From: Variovorax paradoxus | GTDB taxonomy: Bacteria; Pseudomonadota; Gammaproteobacteria; Burkholderiales; Burkholderiaceae_C | NCBI RefSeq assembly: GCF_018614875.1 | Contig: NZ_JAGGNW010000006.1 | Span: 124,001-188,000, forward strand | Length of the DNA: 64,000 bases | Direction of reading: 5' to 3' | Part shown: positions 10,983-20,375 of the stretch, in pieces | How positions within the stretch are numbered: the first letter of the stretch is position 1 | Layout of the letters: each line of letters begins with the position of its first letter | Notes under the pieces: generated by a model | Told to the model about the DNA's origin: nothing | Database searches by the model: none | Seen by the model: the letters and a program-made list of their open reading frames with translations, nothing else | Translations under genes and position numbers: made by a program

Positions 10983-11090
10983 AGGTGAGCGTCGTTTGCG
11001 GCTTGCGCCCTGGCGGTAGGGCGCCTTCCAAGCCTGACGGCGGGCCTCTTGATGCGGGCCGCCGCTGCAACGCTCCTTGGAAGGGAGCGC
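10983..11090 (-). ncRNA. S-adenosylhomocysteine (SAH) riboswitch
   Basis: Read on the minus strand, the leader has the conserved blocks of the SAH riboswitch in order: GCGCTCCCTTCC, then AAGGAGCGTTGCAGCGG, then GTCAGGCTTGGAAGG, then AAACGACGCTCACC close to the start codon. CCAAG/CTTGG form the P2 stem, and GAGCG with CGCTC gives the pseudoknot pairing. The class is known from proteobacteria upstream of SAH-recycling genes and switches them on when SAH accumulates. It ends about 30 bases before the ATG of metH. Confidence 0.88.
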
Positions 11091-11132
11091 AATTTTACCG
11101 GCTGCGGCAAGGGCCGCGGCCGCCAGGGGCGT

Positions 11133-11588
11133 TCAGGCCCCCTGCCCGGCCGCCGCGGCAGGCCTGGCGGGCGCGGCCGAGGCCGGCAGCCCGAACACCC
11201 GGTCGAAGCCCCAGTTGAAGGCGAAGGTGTAGACCAGGAAGAACACCACCAGCCCCAGATCCATCACCAGCGCCTGCCAGAGCGTCACGCCCAGGCCCCA
11301 GGCGAACAGCGGCACCAGCAGCGCGATCAGCCCGCCCTCGAAGCCGACGGCATGCGCCATGCGCCGACGCACGCTGCGCCCGCGCACCGCCTGGCGCGAC
11401 TCCCAGCGCTCGAACAGGGCGTTGAAGACCAGGTTCCAGATCACGGCGATGACCGAGGCCGCCACAGCCAGCACGCCGGAGTGGCCGAGCCCGGCGTCCG
11501 TCATCAGCGCCAGGCCGGCGCTGGCGGCCACGATGGCGATCCCTTCGTAAAGGGTGATGTAGACGACGCGGCGCTGGAACCCCTGCAT
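11133..11588 (-). CDS. PACE family multidrug efflux transporter (AceI-like)
   Basis: A 151-aa protein made of two tandem halves (bacterial transmembrane pair), four membrane helices in all. Glu15, required for transport in AceI, is present (ITLYEG), and the second half has the matching VGFEGG. The family exports biocides such as chlorhexidine and acriflavine-like compounds. The ATG at 11588 gives the usual family length; an upstream in-frame start would add residues lying in the promoter. It is divergent from a LysR gene, the usual pairing for this family. Confidence 0.88.
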   Translation of the reverse strand: MQGFQRRVVYITLYEGIAIVAASAGLALMTDAGLGHSGVLAVAASVIAVIWNLVFNALFERWESRQAVRGRSVRRRMAHAVGFEGGLIALLVPLFAWGLGVTLWQALVMDLGLVVFFLVYTFAFNWGFDRVFGLPASAAPARPAAAAGQGA

Positions 11589-11693
11589 GACTGTTTCCTC
11601 TGGCGGATGAAGACGATGGCTGGACTTTATTTGTTGTTTACTGATATAAAAAGTCAACTTGTTTCAGTTTTATTGATAGATAGGCGGGGGCAG

Positions 11694-12608
11694 ATGGCTT
11701 TCTCCAGCGACAACGTCGAAGTCTTCCTGGCCGTGATCGACCACGGCTCCTTTTCCGCCGCGGCGCGCGCGCTGCGCAAGGTGCCCTCGGCCGTCAGCAT
11801 GGCCATTGCCAACCTCGAGGCCGAACTGGCCCTGCCCCTGTTCGACCGCAGCGGCCGCGAGCCGCAGCCGACCGCCGCCGCCCGTTCGCTGGAGCCGCAG
11901 GCGCGGCTGCTGGCGGCGCAGCTGAAGCAGCTGCAGGTGCAAGCGCTGGCGCTCACCCAGGGCCTGGAAAACCGGCTCACGCTGGCCATTGCGCCCGAAC
12001 TGCTGGCCGCGCCCTGGAGCGGGCCGCTGGCCGCGCTGGCCGAGGAATATCCGCTGCTGCAGGTCGAGGTGCTGGCCGCGCCGCAGGCCGACGCGCTGGC
12101 GCTGCTGCACAGCGGCCGCGCGCAGCTGGCGCTGGTGTTCGAGCGCCCGAGCCTCGACGGGCGGGAAGGCTTTCAGGAAGTCGGCAGCGACACCATGGTG
12201 GCCGTGATGGCGCCCGGCCATCCGGTGCTGCAGGCGGCCGCCGGCGAGCGCCTGCGCGAGGACCACCTCACGAACACCCGGCAGATCGTGGTGGCGGGGC
12301 GCGACCTGGCCACCAGCGATCCGCGCTTCGTGTTCGCGCGCCATGTCTGGCGCACCGACAACGCGCTGGCCGCGCTGAGCCTGATCACCGCCGGGCTCGG
12401 CTGGGGCTGGCTGCCGCGTAACTTCGCCAAGCCCCACGTGGCCGCCGGCGCGCTGGTCGAGATTCCGTTCGAGAACCTCAGCAACGGGCTCGACCTGTGG
12501 GTCGACGTGGTGTGGTCGCGCGAGCGTCCGCTGGGCCTGGGGGCGCAGCGCTTCGTGGCGCTGATTGCGCGCGACCGGCAGGCCGCGGCGGGCATTTCTC
12601 CAGGCTGA
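11694..12608 (+). CDS. LysR family transcriptional regulator
   Basis: A 304-aa protein. The N-terminal winged helix (about 1-60) includes FSAAARALRKVPSAVSMAI, and a LysR substrate domain follows. It is encoded back-to-back with the PACE transporter, with a 105-base AT-richer intergenic region between them, so it most likely regulates that pump, as AceR does for AceI. The start ATG follows a GGCGGGGG stretch that can serve as ribosome binding site. Its 3' end lies nine bases from the convergent SH3 gene. Confidence 0.9.
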   Translation: MAFSSDNVEVFLAVIDHGSFSAAARALRKVPSAVSMAIANLEAELALPLFDRSGREPQPTAAARSLEPQARLLAAQLKQLQVQALALTQGLENRLTLAIAPELLAAPWSGPLAALAEEYPLLQVEVLAAPQADALALLHSGRAQLALVFERPSLDGREGFQEVGSDTMVAVMAPGHPVLQAAAGERLREDHLTNTRQIVVAGRDLATSDPRFVFARHVWRTDNALAALSLITAGLGWGWLPRNFAKPHVAAGALVEIPFENLSNGLDLWVDVVWSRERPLGLGAQRFVALIARDRQAAAGISPG

Positions 12609-12617
12609 GGAGGCTTG

Positions 12618-13406
12618 TCAGTCGCGATGGCCGTGTCCGCCGCCCTTGCCGCCGCCGTGGCCTCCTCCGCCCTTGCCTCCGCCTTCATCCCCGCCGTGCG
12701 GGCGCCCGCGCCCGCCGCCAGCGCCGCCGCCGCCGCTGGGCCGTCCGCCTCCCGGATGCGCTTGCGGTGTGCCGGGCAATGGCCCGGGCCGGAAAGCCGG
12801 CTGGGGCCGGGGCGGCTTGAAGCCCGGGTCGGCCGGCGCGCGGAAGCCCGGGCCCGGCTGTGGACGGTAGCCCGGCCCGGGATGCGGGCGGACGCCGGGC
12901 ACCGGCGCGGGCTTGAAACCGGGGCCAGGCCACGGCCTGGGTTGCCAGGCCGGCCGCACAGGCGGCGGCGGATGCCAGCCGGGGATCGGCGGCGGCGGCG
13001 GCCGGCCTCCCCACCAGCGGCGCTCGCCGTACCAGGGCCGGTCGCGGTAGTAGTCGGCCCAGTAGCTGCCGATCACGAAGGTCACGACGGGCACGCCGAT
13101 CACCGCCGCGTAGGTCGCCAGCGGCACGCGCTGCTGCTGGTAGGCGTAGTCCAGGCTCCGCGCCCAGACCCAGCCCCGCCCGCCGTCGGGCAGCACCACG
13201 TCGCACCAGCTGTAGCCGCCGGTGCAGCCGATCACGTCGAGCGGCTGGCCCGGCCCGAGCCGCGCCACCAGCGGATAGTCGCCCGAAGGGCCGGCCCGCA
13301 GGTTGACGGTGCCGCGCGTGAAGGCCTGCTGCGCCGCAGCCGCCAGCGGAAAGGCCAGGGCAATGGCGCCGATGCCGATCCGGTGCAGGGAGAGTTTGTT
13401 GTTCAT
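12618..13406 (-). CDS. Secreted SH3 domain protein with Pro/Gly-rich tail
   Basis: A 262-aa protein. A signal peptide (about residues 1-25, cleavage after FPLAAAAQ) is followed by a bacterial SH3-type domain at about 28-90 containing GTVNLRAGPSGDYPLV and a CTGGYSWCDV segment. A hydrophobic stretch sits near 95-113, then a tail of Pro/Trp-rich and finally Gly/His-rich low-complexity sequence. SH3b domains commonly bind cell-wall peptides. The His/Gly-rich end could bind metal. No enzymatic domain is visible; the function is unknown. Confidence 0.8.
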   Translation of the reverse strand: MNNKLSLHRIGIGAIALAFPLAAAAQQAFTRGTVNLRAGPSGDYPLVARLGPGQPLDVIGCTGGYSWCDVVLPDGGRGWVWARSLDYAYQQQRVPLATYAAVIGVPVVTFVIGSYWADYYRDRPWYGERRWWGGRPPPPPIPGWHPPPPVRPAWQPRPWPGPGFKPAPVPGVRPHPGPGYRPQPGPGFRAPADPGFKPPRPQPAFRPGPLPGTPQAHPGGGRPSGGGGAGGGRGRPHGGDEGGGKGGGGHGGGKGGGHGHRD

Positions 13407-13491
13407 GTTCAGGCTTCCTTTGCGCCGCCAGCCTAGGCGGCGGCCCGAGCGCCGTCAATCAGCCGCGGGCGCGACAGCGTAGCGGCGTCGG

Positions 13492-14541
13492 CTACGCTGC
13501 TTCGCGGTAGAAGCCGGCGCTGTTGTTCAACCGCCGGCCCTCGATTGGCGCAACCGCCTGGCCGATGGCCGCGATGTGGTCCGGCGTGGTGCCGCAGCAG
13601 CCGCCCACGATGTTCACGAGCCCTTCGGCCGCGAACTCGTGCAGCAGCCGCGAGGTCACGTCGGGCGTCTCGTCGAAGCCGGTTTCGCTCATCGGATTGG
13701 GCAGGCCCGCGTTCGGATAGCAGCTGATGAAGGTGTCGCCCGCCACCTTCGCGAGTTCCTGGATATAGGGGCGCATCAGCGCCGCGCCCAGCGCGCAGTT
13801 GAGCCCGACGGCCAGCGGCTGCGCATGGCGCACGCTGTGCCAGAACGCGGTGACGGTCTGGCCGCTCAGGATGCGGCCCGAGGCGTCGGTCACGGTGCCG
13901 CTGATGATCAGCGGCAGGCGCTGGCCGCTGTTGTCGAAATACTCGTCCACCGCGAACAGCGCGGCCTTGGCGTTGAGCGTGTCGAAGATGGTCTCGACCA
14001 GGATCACGTCGGCGCCGCCTTCGACCAGCGCTTCGGTCTGCTCGTAGTAGGCCGCGCGCAGCTGCTCGAAGTCGACGTTGCGCGCGCCCGGGTCGTTCAC
14101 GTCGGGGCTGATGCTCGCGGTCTTGGGCGTGGGGCCGAGGGCGCCGGCCACGAAGCGCGGCTTGTCCGGCGTGCTGAACTTGTCGCAGGCCGCGCGCGCG
14201 AGCTTGGCCGATTCGAGGTTCATCTCGCGCGCGAGGTGCGCCATCTTGTAGTCCTCCTGCGCGATGGTGGTCGCGCCGAAGGTGTTGGTCTCGATCAGGT
14301 CGGCGCCGGCCGCGAGGTAGCCCTCGTGGATGTCGCGGATCACGTCGGGCCGCGTGAGCGAGAGCAGTTCGTTGTTGCCCTTCACGTCACGCTCGAAGTC
14401 CTTGAAGCGCTCGCCGCGGTACTGTTCCTCGGTGAGCTTGAAGCGCTGGATCATCGTGCCCATCGCGCCGTCGAGGATGGCGATGCGCTTTTCGAGGATG
14501 CCGGCGAGTGCCTGGCCGCGGGTGTAGACGAGGGGCTTCAT
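13492..14541 (-). CDS. metH: Homocysteine S-methyltransferase domain protein, N-terminal half of methionine synthase
   Basis: A 349-aa protein beginning [20 protein letters not shown] (from about residue 21), which matches the N-terminal Zn/homocysteine domain of MetH. Zinc ligands are seen as Cys in GLNCALG and the paired Cys of [11 protein letters not shown] near residue 318. It binds homocysteine and receives the methyl group from B12 held by the 915-aa partner encoded at 8206-10953. Such a split MetH works in trans. No riboswitch is visible before this gene, so the two halves seem to be controlled differently. It stands 40 bases after hutG. Confidence 0.92.
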   Translation of the reverse strand: MKPLVYTRGQALAGILEKRIAILDGAMGTMIQRFKLTEEQYRGERFKDFERDVKGNNELLSLTRPDVIRDIHEGYLAAGADLIETNTFGATTIAQEDYKMAHLAREMNLESAKLARAACDKFSTPDKPRFVAGALGPTPKTASISPDVNDPGARNVDFEQLRAAYYEQTEALVEGGADVILVETIFDTLNAKAALFAVDEYFDNSGQRLPLIISGTVTDASGRILSGQTVTAFWHSVRHAQPLAVGLNCALGAALMRPYIQELAKVAGDTFISCYPNAGLPNPMSETGFDETPDVTSRLLHEFAAEGLVNIVGGCCGTTPDHIAAIGQAVAPIEGRRLNNSAGFYREAA

Positions 14542-14581
14542 AACTTCCGATTGTAGGAAGCGAGGCTGCCCCTGGCCGCCG

Positions 14582-15406
14582 TCAGTGCTTTGCGCGGCCT
14601 TCCACGAACGCCAGCACCGCCTCGATCATGCGCCGCACATGCGGCTGCACGCCGGCCGCCACATCGGGCAGGTAGTCGAAAGACAGCTTCTCCTGCATGT
14701 AGCTCGACTGCGTCATCTCGAGCTGCACCGCGTGCACGCCGGCGGCCGGGTTGCCGTATTCGCGCGTGATGTAGCCGCCCGTGAAGCGGCCGTTGAGCAC
14801 CGCGGTGTAGCCCGTGGCCGACTTCGCGATGTCGAGCAGCGTGGCGGCCAGCGCCGGATCGCAGCTGGTGCCATTGCCGGTGCCCAGGTTCAGGTCGGGC
14901 AGCTTGCCTTCGAAGAAGCGCGGCAGCACCGAGCGGATCGAATGCGCGTCCCACAGCGCGATGGTGCCGTGCGCGGCCTTCAGGCGGTCGAGCTCGGCCT
15001 GCAGCTGCCGGTGGTAGGGCTGCCAGATGGCGTCGCGGCGCGCGCCGATCTCCTCGTCGTCCGGCACATCGTCGGGACTTGCGTAGACCGGCGTGTCGTC
15101 GAAGGTGTCGACCGGGCACAGGCCGGTGACGCTCTGGCCGGGGTACAGGCTGGCGCCGTCGGGCGGCCGGTTCAGGTCGACCACGTAGCGCGAGTGCGTG
15201 GCGACGAGCACGGAGGCGCCGAGCGCATCGGCAAAGCCGTAGAGCCGTTCGAGGTGCCAATCGGTGTCGGGCACCCGGCGCGCCTCTTCGGTGAAGCGGG
15301 CGGCGAGCGCGGGCGGCACGTGGGTGCCGACATGCGGCATCGAAATCAGCAAGGGACGCGTGCCCTGGCGAAAGCGGAAGGCGGGTTCTGTGGTGGTGAA
15401 ACTCAT
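14582..15406 (-). CDS. hutG: N-formylglutamate deformylase
   Basis: A 274-aa protein of the N-formylglutamate amidohydrolase family. It has [14 protein letters not shown] near residue 18, [17 protein letters not shown] near 75 and LWDAHSIRS near 151, all family landmarks with His and Glu metal ligands. It converts N-formylglutamate to formate and glutamate, the last step of the HutF/HutG branch of histidine breakdown. It is the last gene of the hut operon, five bases after hutF. Confidence 0.95.
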   Translation of the reverse strand: MSFTTTEPAFRFRQGTRPLLISMPHVGTHVPPALAARFTEEARRVPDTDWHLERLYGFADALGASVLVATHSRYVVDLNRPPDGASLYPGQSVTGLCPVDTFDDTPVYASPDDVPDDEEIGARRDAIWQPYHRQLQAELDRLKAAHGTIALWDAHSIRSVLPRFFEGKLPDLNLGTGNGTSCDPALAATLLDIAKSATGYTAVLNGRFTGGYITREYGNPAAGVHAVQLEMTQSSYMQEKLSFDYLPDVAAGVQPHVRRMIEAVLAFVEGRAKH

Positions 15407-15410
15407 GGGC

Positions 15411-16796
15411 TCAATTTTCCTGGAGAAGCTGGCTGCGCGCCGCGACGAATGCGGCGGCGGCCTCGTCGTGCATGGCATGGCGGCCGGCCACGACGCGCGG
15501 CTGGCCCGACACCCAGACGGTGTCGATGGCAGAGGTTCGGTGGCTGGCAAAGACGTGGGCCGACAGCATGTCGGCGGCGGGCAGGCCCTGCAGCGCGATC
15601 TGTGCAGCATCGAGCACCACGAAGTCGGCCTGCTGCCCCGCGGCCAGGCCGCCGATGGCCCGGCCCGAGGCCTGCGCACCGCCGCGCACCGCCTCGAGCG
15701 TGAGCGCGGTGGCCACGTGCGGCTGCGCCGCGCTGGCGCCGACGTTGCGCTGTCGCTTGCCCAGGCGCTGGCTGTATTCGAGCATCAGCAGCTCTTCCGC
15801 GGCGTTGACCGTGGCATGGCTGTCGGAGCCCAGGCCCCAGGCGCCGCCATGGTGGCGCCATGCGGAGAAATCGAAGATGCCGTCGCCTAGGTTGGCCTCG
15901 GTGGTCGGGCACAGGCCGGCCACTGCACCGCTCCGCGCACCGCGCTCGTATTCGGCCGCATCCATGTGCGTGGCATGCACCAGGCACCAGCGCGCATCGA
16001 CCGGCGCATGGTCGAGCAGCCAGGCCACGGGGCGCTGGCCGCTCCAGGCCACGCAGTCGTCGACTTCCTTGGTCTGCTCGGCGATGTGGATGTGGATCGG
16101 CGCGCCCGGGTCGATGGCTTCGAGGCCCGCAATGGCTTCGCGCAATGCATCGGGCGGCACGGCGCGCAGCGAATGCGGCGCGAGGCCGAGCCTCGCCCCC
16201 TGCGCCTCGCACGCAGGCTTCAGCGTGTCGAGCAGGCGCAGCATCGAATCGGTCGAGCGGATGAAGCGGCGCTGCCCTTCGTTGGGCGGGAGGCCGCCGA
16301 AGCCGCTGGCCTGGTAGAGCACGGGCAGCAGCGTGAAACCGATGCCTGCCCTTTTTGCAGCGCGCAGCAGCGCGAGACTCAAGGTTGCATCGTCGGCATA
16401 GGGGCGGCCGTCGGCATCGTGGTGCACGTACTGGAACTCGCACACGCTGGTGTAGCCGGCTTCGAGCATCTCGGCATAGAGCCAGGTGGCGATGGCCTCC
16501 ATGTGCTGCGGGCCGAGGCGCGCGGCAAAGCGGTACATCAGCGTGCGCCAGCTCCAGAAGCTGTCGTGCTGTTCGGCACGGTATTCGGTGAGCCCGGCGA
16601 AGGCGCGCTGGAAGGCGTGCGAATGCAGGTTGGGCATGCCGGGGATCAACGGACCTTTGGCAGTTTGCGTGCCGGCAGAGCTTTGCGCACCGGCCTGCAC
16701 CTGCGTGAGCTGGCCGGCATCGTTCCACGCCAGCAGGACGTTCTTGGCCCAGCCGTCGGGCAGCAGCGCATCGGCCGCGAAAAGCGCGTGTGTCAT
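15411..16796 (-). CDS. hutF: Formimidoylglutamate deiminase
   Basis: A 461-aa amidohydrolase. The metal site begins with [15 protein letters not shown] near residue 55; [20 protein letters not shown] and GSDSHATVN supply the later ligands. It hydrolyses N-formimino-L-glutamate to N-formylglutamate and ammonia. HutF together with HutG defines the five-enzyme route. The ATG overlaps the hutI stop (ATGA at 16793-16796), so the two are translationally coupled. Confidence 0.95.
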   Translation of the reverse strand: MTHALFAADALLPDGWAKNVLLAWNDAGQLTQVQAGAQSSAGTQTAKGPLIPGMPNLHSHAFQRAFAGLTEYRAEQHDSFWSWRTLMYRFAARLGPQHMEAIATWLYAEMLEAGYTSVCEFQYVHHDADGRPYADDATLSLALLRAAKRAGIGFTLLPVLYQASGFGGLPPNEGQRRFIRSTDSMLRLLDTLKPACEAQGARLGLAPHSLRAVPPDALREAIAGLEAIDPGAPIHIHIAEQTKEVDDCVAWSGQRPVAWLLDHAPVDARWCLVHATHMDAAEYERGARSGAVAGLCPTTEANLGDGIFDFSAWRHHGGAWGLGSDSHATVNAAEELLMLEYSQRLGKRQRNVGASAAQPHVATALTLEAVRGGAQASGRAIGGLAAGQQADFVVLDAAQIALQGLPAADMLSAHVFASHRTSAIDTVWVSGQPRVVAGRHAMHDEAAAAFVAARSQLLQEN

Positions 16797-18043
16797 GGCT
16801 GGCCCCCCACGGCGATGCGCCCCTGCCGCACCACGGTGCGCACCGGCCGCTGGCCGAACCAGTAGGCGAGCTCGGCCGCATCGCGCACGTTCCACAGCAC
16901 GAAGTTGGCGGGCATGCCTTCGGCAATCGCGCCATGCGTTTTCTGCAGGCCCAGCGCGCGCGCCGCATGCACCGTGACGCCGGCCAGCGCCTCGGGCACG
17001 GTGAGGCGGAACAGCGTGCACGCCATGTTCATCATCAACAGCAGGCTCAGCGCAGGCGAGGTGCCGGGGTTGTGGTCTGTCGACACGGCCATCGGCACGC
17101 CGGCGGCGCGCAGCGCCTCGATGGGCGGCAGCTGCGTGTCGCGCAGCGTGTAGTAGGCGCCGGGCAGCAGCACGGCCACGGTGCCCGACCGGCGCATGGC
17201 CTCGATGCCTTCGGCCGACAGGTGCTCGATGTGGTCGCACGACAGCGCGCCGTAGCGCGCGGCGAGCGCGGCGCCGCCCATGTCCGACAGCTGCTCGGCA
17301 TGCAGCTTGACCGGCAGGCCCAGCGCCTTCGCGGCCTGGAAGACCTGCTCGGTTTCCGCGAGCGAAAAGGCGATGCGCTCGCAGAACACGTCCACCGCAT
17401 CGACCAGCCCCTCGGCCGCGAGTGCCGGCAGCATCTGGTTGCAGACGAGGTCGATGTAGTCGCCGCTGCGTCCCGCGTACTCCGGCGGCAGCGCATGCGC
17501 GCCGAGGAAGGTGGTGCGCACGGTGACGCCATGGGCTTCGCCCAGGCGCCGCGCCACCCGCAGCTGCTTGCGTTCGTGTTCGAGTGCGAGGCCGTAGCCC
17601 GACTTGATCTCGATCGCGCACACGCCATCGGCCAGCAGTTGTTCGAGCCGCGGCGCGGCCTGCGCGAAGAGCGTGTCTTCATCGGCCTCGCGCGTCGCGC
17701 GCACCGACGAGACGATGCCGCCGCCGGCCTTGGCCACCTCTTCGTAGGTGGCGCCCGCGAGCCGCAGCGCGAACTCGTTGGCGCGCTGGCCGCCGTAGAC
17801 CAGGTGGGTGTGGCAATCGACCAGGCCGGGCGTGACGAGCGCGCCACCGCCGTCGTGCGGCGGCAGGCCCTCGAATCCGGCCGGCAGGGCGCTGCGCGCG
17901 CCGACCCAGCGGACCATGCCCTCGGTCACCGCGATGGCGGCTTCGGCATCGGCGTCCAGGGCGGCGCCGGGCGCGGCATCGGGCGCCAGGCGCAGGCCGG
18001 CCCAGAGGCCGTCGGCCGATGGGAATGAGCTTGCTTGTTTCAT
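16793..18043 (-). CDS. hutI: Imidazolonepropionase
   Basis: A 416-aa amidohydrolase containing [17 protein letters not shown] (metal HxH), the [12 protein letters not shown] segment and [10 protein letters not shown] with the catalytic Asp. It opens 4-imidazolone-5-propionate to N-formiminoglutamate. The start was set at the ATG at 18043, preceded by GAGA; a GTG 21 bases upstream (18064) would almost touch hutD and cannot be excluded. It sits between hutD and hutF. Confidence 0.95.
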   Translation of the reverse strand: MKQASSFPSADGLWAGLRLAPDAAPGAALDADAEAAIAVTEGMVRWVGARSALPAGFEGLPPHDGGGALVTPGLVDCHTHLVYGGQRANEFALRLAGATYEEVAKAGGGIVSSVRATREADEDTLFAQAAPRLEQLLADGVCAIEIKSGYGLALEHERKQLRVARRLGEAHGVTVRTTFLGAHALPPEYAGRSGDYIDLVCNQMLPALAAEGLVDAVDVFCERIAFSLAETEQVFQAAKALGLPVKLHAEQLSDMGGAALAARYGALSCDHIEHLSAEGIEAMRRSGTVAVLLPGAYYTLRDTQLPPIEALRAAGVPMAVSTDHNPGTSPALSLLLMMNMACTLFRLTVPEALAGVTVHAARALGLQKTHGAIAEGMPANFVLWNVRDAAELAYWFGQRPVRTVVRQGRIAVGGQP

Positions 18044-18067
18044 GCTTTGTCTCGGGGTTTGCACAGC

Positions 18068-18643
18068 TTACGCCGGCACGATGCGAACCACAGCCAGCCG
18101 CGCGCCTTCATGCGCGGGCACGGCTTGCCACGCCTGCGCAGCGTCGGTCCAATACAGCCCCTCACCTTCGCGGCAGTGCTGCTGCTCGTCGTTCAGGCGC
18201 CACGCGCCGCGCAACGCCAGCAGCACGCCGTGCGGTGCGGGCTCGATGGCCGATGCCTCTGCGAGCACCCGCACGTCGGCGCGCCACCGGCCACGCCGTG
18301 TCATCACGTTGAAATCGGTCGATGCGCTACCGAGCAGCGTGCAGTCGATCGCGTCGTCGCCGCTGAATGCAAACGGGCGATGCGGCACGTCGAGCGTGTG
18401 GTCCACTCGCCCGTCCTGCGTGAACAGCCGGACGCCGTCGCCTTCCAGCAGCATGATGCTGCGGTCGACACCTGCGAACGCCGAGAACGGCCCGGCCGCC
18501 GCGATGGCCGCGATGCTCGCGCGCCAGCCGAAGCTGTCGAGTCCCGCACCGTGCGGCCAGCTCACGATCTCCTGCGTCGTGCCGCCGCCGTTCTTCCATG
18601 GCATTGCCGGGAGCGCGGCGCGGGAAAATCGAACCACGCTCAT
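18068..18643 (-). CDS. hutD: HutD family protein
   Basis: A 191-aa cupin-fold protein with the family opening LPAMPWKNGGGTTQEIVSWP and FGWRASIAAI. In Pseudomonas fluorescens HutD is reported to limit hut expression when histidine is abundant, probably by binding a pathway compound; its biochemistry is not settled. The ATG overlaps the stop of the permease gene by four bases. Confidence 0.93.
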   Translation of the reverse strand: MSVVRFSRAALPAMPWKNGGGTTQEIVSWPHGAGLDSFGWRASIAAIAAAGPFSAFAGVDRSIMLLEGDGVRLFTQDGRVDHTLDVPHRPFAFSGDDAIDCTLLGSASTDFNVMTRRGRWRADVRVLAEASAIEPAPHGVLLALRGAWRLNDEQQHCREGEGLYWTDAAQAWQAVPAHEGARLAVVRIVPA

Positions 18644-19308
18644 CGCACCAACCCGTCTTGCCGCAGCTTCTGCTCGAAGTGCCTGAGCACCAGCGTCATC
18701 GTGCCCGTGAGCACGAAGTACACGAGCGCAATCGCCAGATAGACCTCCAGCGAGCGGTACGACACGCTGATGATCTTCTGCCCCTCGTGCATCAGGTCGT
18801 GAATCGTCAGCAGCGACACCAGCGCCGAATTCTTGATGAGCGCGATGAACTCGTTGCCCAGCGGCGGAATCATGCGCACCACCGCCTGCGGCAGCAGGAT
18901 CTCGCGCATCGCCACGGCGGGCGTCATGCCCAGCGACTGCGCCGCCAGGGTCTGGCCCTTGTCGATCGACTGGATCGCGCCGCGCACGATCTCCGACACG
19001 TACGCGCCCGAGTACACACCGAGCCCCAGCACGCCGCACAGGAAGGCCGGCAGCAGGATGCCGAAATGCGGCAGGCCGAAGAACAGGATGAACAGCTGCA
19101 CCAGGAGCGGCGTGCCGCGAATGGCCGCCACGTACGCCGTGCACGCGCCGTACAGCCAGCGCCGCTTCGGGTTGAGCCGGCCGATGCCGACCAGCAGGCC
19201 CAGCACGCAGCCGAGCGCGAGCGCGAAGGCGGTGATCTCCACCGTGACGAGCGCGCCGCGCAGCAGGTCGGGCCAGCCCTGCCAGACCGGCGAGAAGTCG
19301 AGATCCAT
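18640..19308 (-). CDS. Polar amino acid ABC transporter permease (HisM/GlnP type)
   Basis: A 222-aa inner-membrane protein with about five helices and the ABC-coupling EAA loop AQSLGMTPAVAMREILLPQA near residue 125. It belongs to the His/Glu/Gln/Arg family. Being inside the hut operon, between the binding protein and hutD, it probably takes up histidine or urocanate. No partner ATPase gene is present in the operon, so it must borrow one, perhaps the ATPase at 24644-25438 or one elsewhere. Confidence 0.9.
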   Translation of the reverse strand: MDLDFSPVWQGWPDLLRGALVTVEITAFALALGCVLGLLVGIGRLNPKRRWLYGACTAYVAAIRGTPLLVQLFILFFGLPHFGILLPAFLCGVLGLGVYSGAYVSEIVRGAIQSIDKGQTLAAQSLGMTPAVAMREILLPQAVVRMIPPLGNEFIALIKNSALVSLLTIHDLMHEGQKIISVSYRSLEVYLAIALVYFVLTGTMTLVLRHFEQKLRQDGLVR

Positions 19309-19317
19309 GGTCAATCC

Positions 19318-19417
19318 TTCTTGCGGCCGAGCGCCGGGCCGCCCCAAGCCGGCCGCGCCTCCCCCGCGGGGGGTGGAGTTACACGCGCGCAGCGCGTGAA
19401 AAGCCGGGGGGCTGTCA
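19318..19417. repeat. GC-rich intergenic repeat, copy 1
   Basis: The gap between binding-protein and permease genes consists of CCGGGCCGCCCCAAG, a CCTCCCCCGCGGGGGG hairpin, GGAGTTACACG, a CGCGCAGCGCG hairpin and a final GCCGGGGGG. The same order of blocks is found at 24541-24640. It is probably a REP-like element; inside an operon it may stabilise or attenuate the message. Confidence 0.5.
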
Positions 19418-20164
19418 TTACTTTGCGTTGAACCACTTGGCGACGATCTGCGCATAGGTGCCGTCGGCCTTGAGCTTCTCGATGGCGCCGTTCACGGCCT
19501 TGGTGAGCTCGGGCGTGTCCTTGCGGACGGCCATGCCGTATTCCTCGGTGGTGATCTGCTCCGGCAGCACCTTCAGGCCGCCGCGCGTGCGCACGTACTG
19601 GTAGGCGGCGGGCTTGCCCGTGACGGCGGCATCGGCTCGGCCGATGTCCACGAGGTTGAACATCTCCTGGTTCTTCTCGACTTCCATCAGCTGCACCTGC
19701 GGGAATTTCTCCTTGGTGTAGGCCACCGACTTGGTGCCCACCTGCACGCTGACCTTCTTGCCGTTGATGTCGGCCGGGGTCTTGATGGCGGTGTTGCCGT
19801 CCTTCACCATCACCACCAGGCCGCCCGCGTAGTAGGGCGCGGTGAAGTCGACGACCTTCTTGCGCTCGTCGGTGATGTAGATGGCCGAGACGGCCATGTC
19901 GAAGCGCTTCGAGATCAGGCCCGGCACCAGGCCCTTGAAGTCGATGTCGATCCATTCGATCTTGCGCCCCAGCGTCTTGCCGATGGCCTCGACCAGCTCC
20001 ACGTCGAAGCCCGTGCGCTTGCCGTTCTCCACGTACTCCATCGGCGGGAAGGTGGCGTCGGTGGCCACGCGCAGCGGCTCGCCCTGGGCTTGCGCGTTGA
20101 CGGCGAAGCCGAGGAGAGCGAGGCTGGAGAGAGCGGCGGCAATGAGAGTGCGGCGGGTGTTCAT
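19418..20164 (-). CDS. Periplasmic amino acid binding protein of an ABC transporter
   Basis: A 248-aa protein. A signal peptide (cleavage after NAQAQ, about residue 27) is followed by a type-3 extracellular solute-binding fold: PLRVATDATFPPMEYVENGK, then GFDVELVEAIG and SAIYITDERKKVVDFTAPYY. This family binds polar amino acids. Directly downstream of hutU and upstream of the matching permease, histidine or urocanate is the expected ligand. The frame is open for about 65 codons upstream of the chosen ATG, through a stretch that resembles a gene remnant. Confidence 0.92.
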   Translation of the reverse strand: MNTRRTLIAAALSSLALLGFAVNAQAQGEPLRVATDATFPPMEYVENGKRTGFDVELVEAIGKTLGRKIEWIDIDFKGLVPGLISKRFDMAVSAIYITDERKKVVDFTAPYYAGGLVVMVKDGNTAIKTPADINGKKVSVQVGTKSVAYTKEKFPQVQLMEVEKNQEMFNLVDIGRADAAVTGKPAAYQYVRTRGGLKVLPEQITTEEYGMAVRKDTPELTKAVNGAIEKLKADGTYAQIVAKWFNAK

Positions 20165-20215
20165 GGTGAAAGGCTTCCGTGGGTTTGAAAAGAAGAAGGA
20201 AAGAAGGTGCAGCGA

Positions 20216-20375
20216 TGGCTGTTGCATGGCGCGCGAGATGCGCGCCGCGGTGACGACGTTCATGGGCACCCATGCAGCTTCCATGCCCTCGACGCGCGTG
20301 AGCGGCGCCATGAGCGTGATCACGCCGCGCAGGTGGCGGCCCGGGCCCAGCACCGGTGCGCTGGCGCCCCGGAAG
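20216..20375 (-). pseudogene. Possible remnant of a regulator C-terminus (IclR/GAF-like)
   Basis: Between the hutU stop and the binding-protein start the minus strand stays open and reads like real protein: GASAPVLGPGRHLRGVITLM followed by APLTRVEG and VVTAARISRAMQQ. This is reminiscent of the end of an IclR-type effector domain (AAPVF..GR..GAL....). It has no start, no upstream domain, and is in frame with the binding protein. I take it as decayed sequence, with low certainty. Confidence 0.3.
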
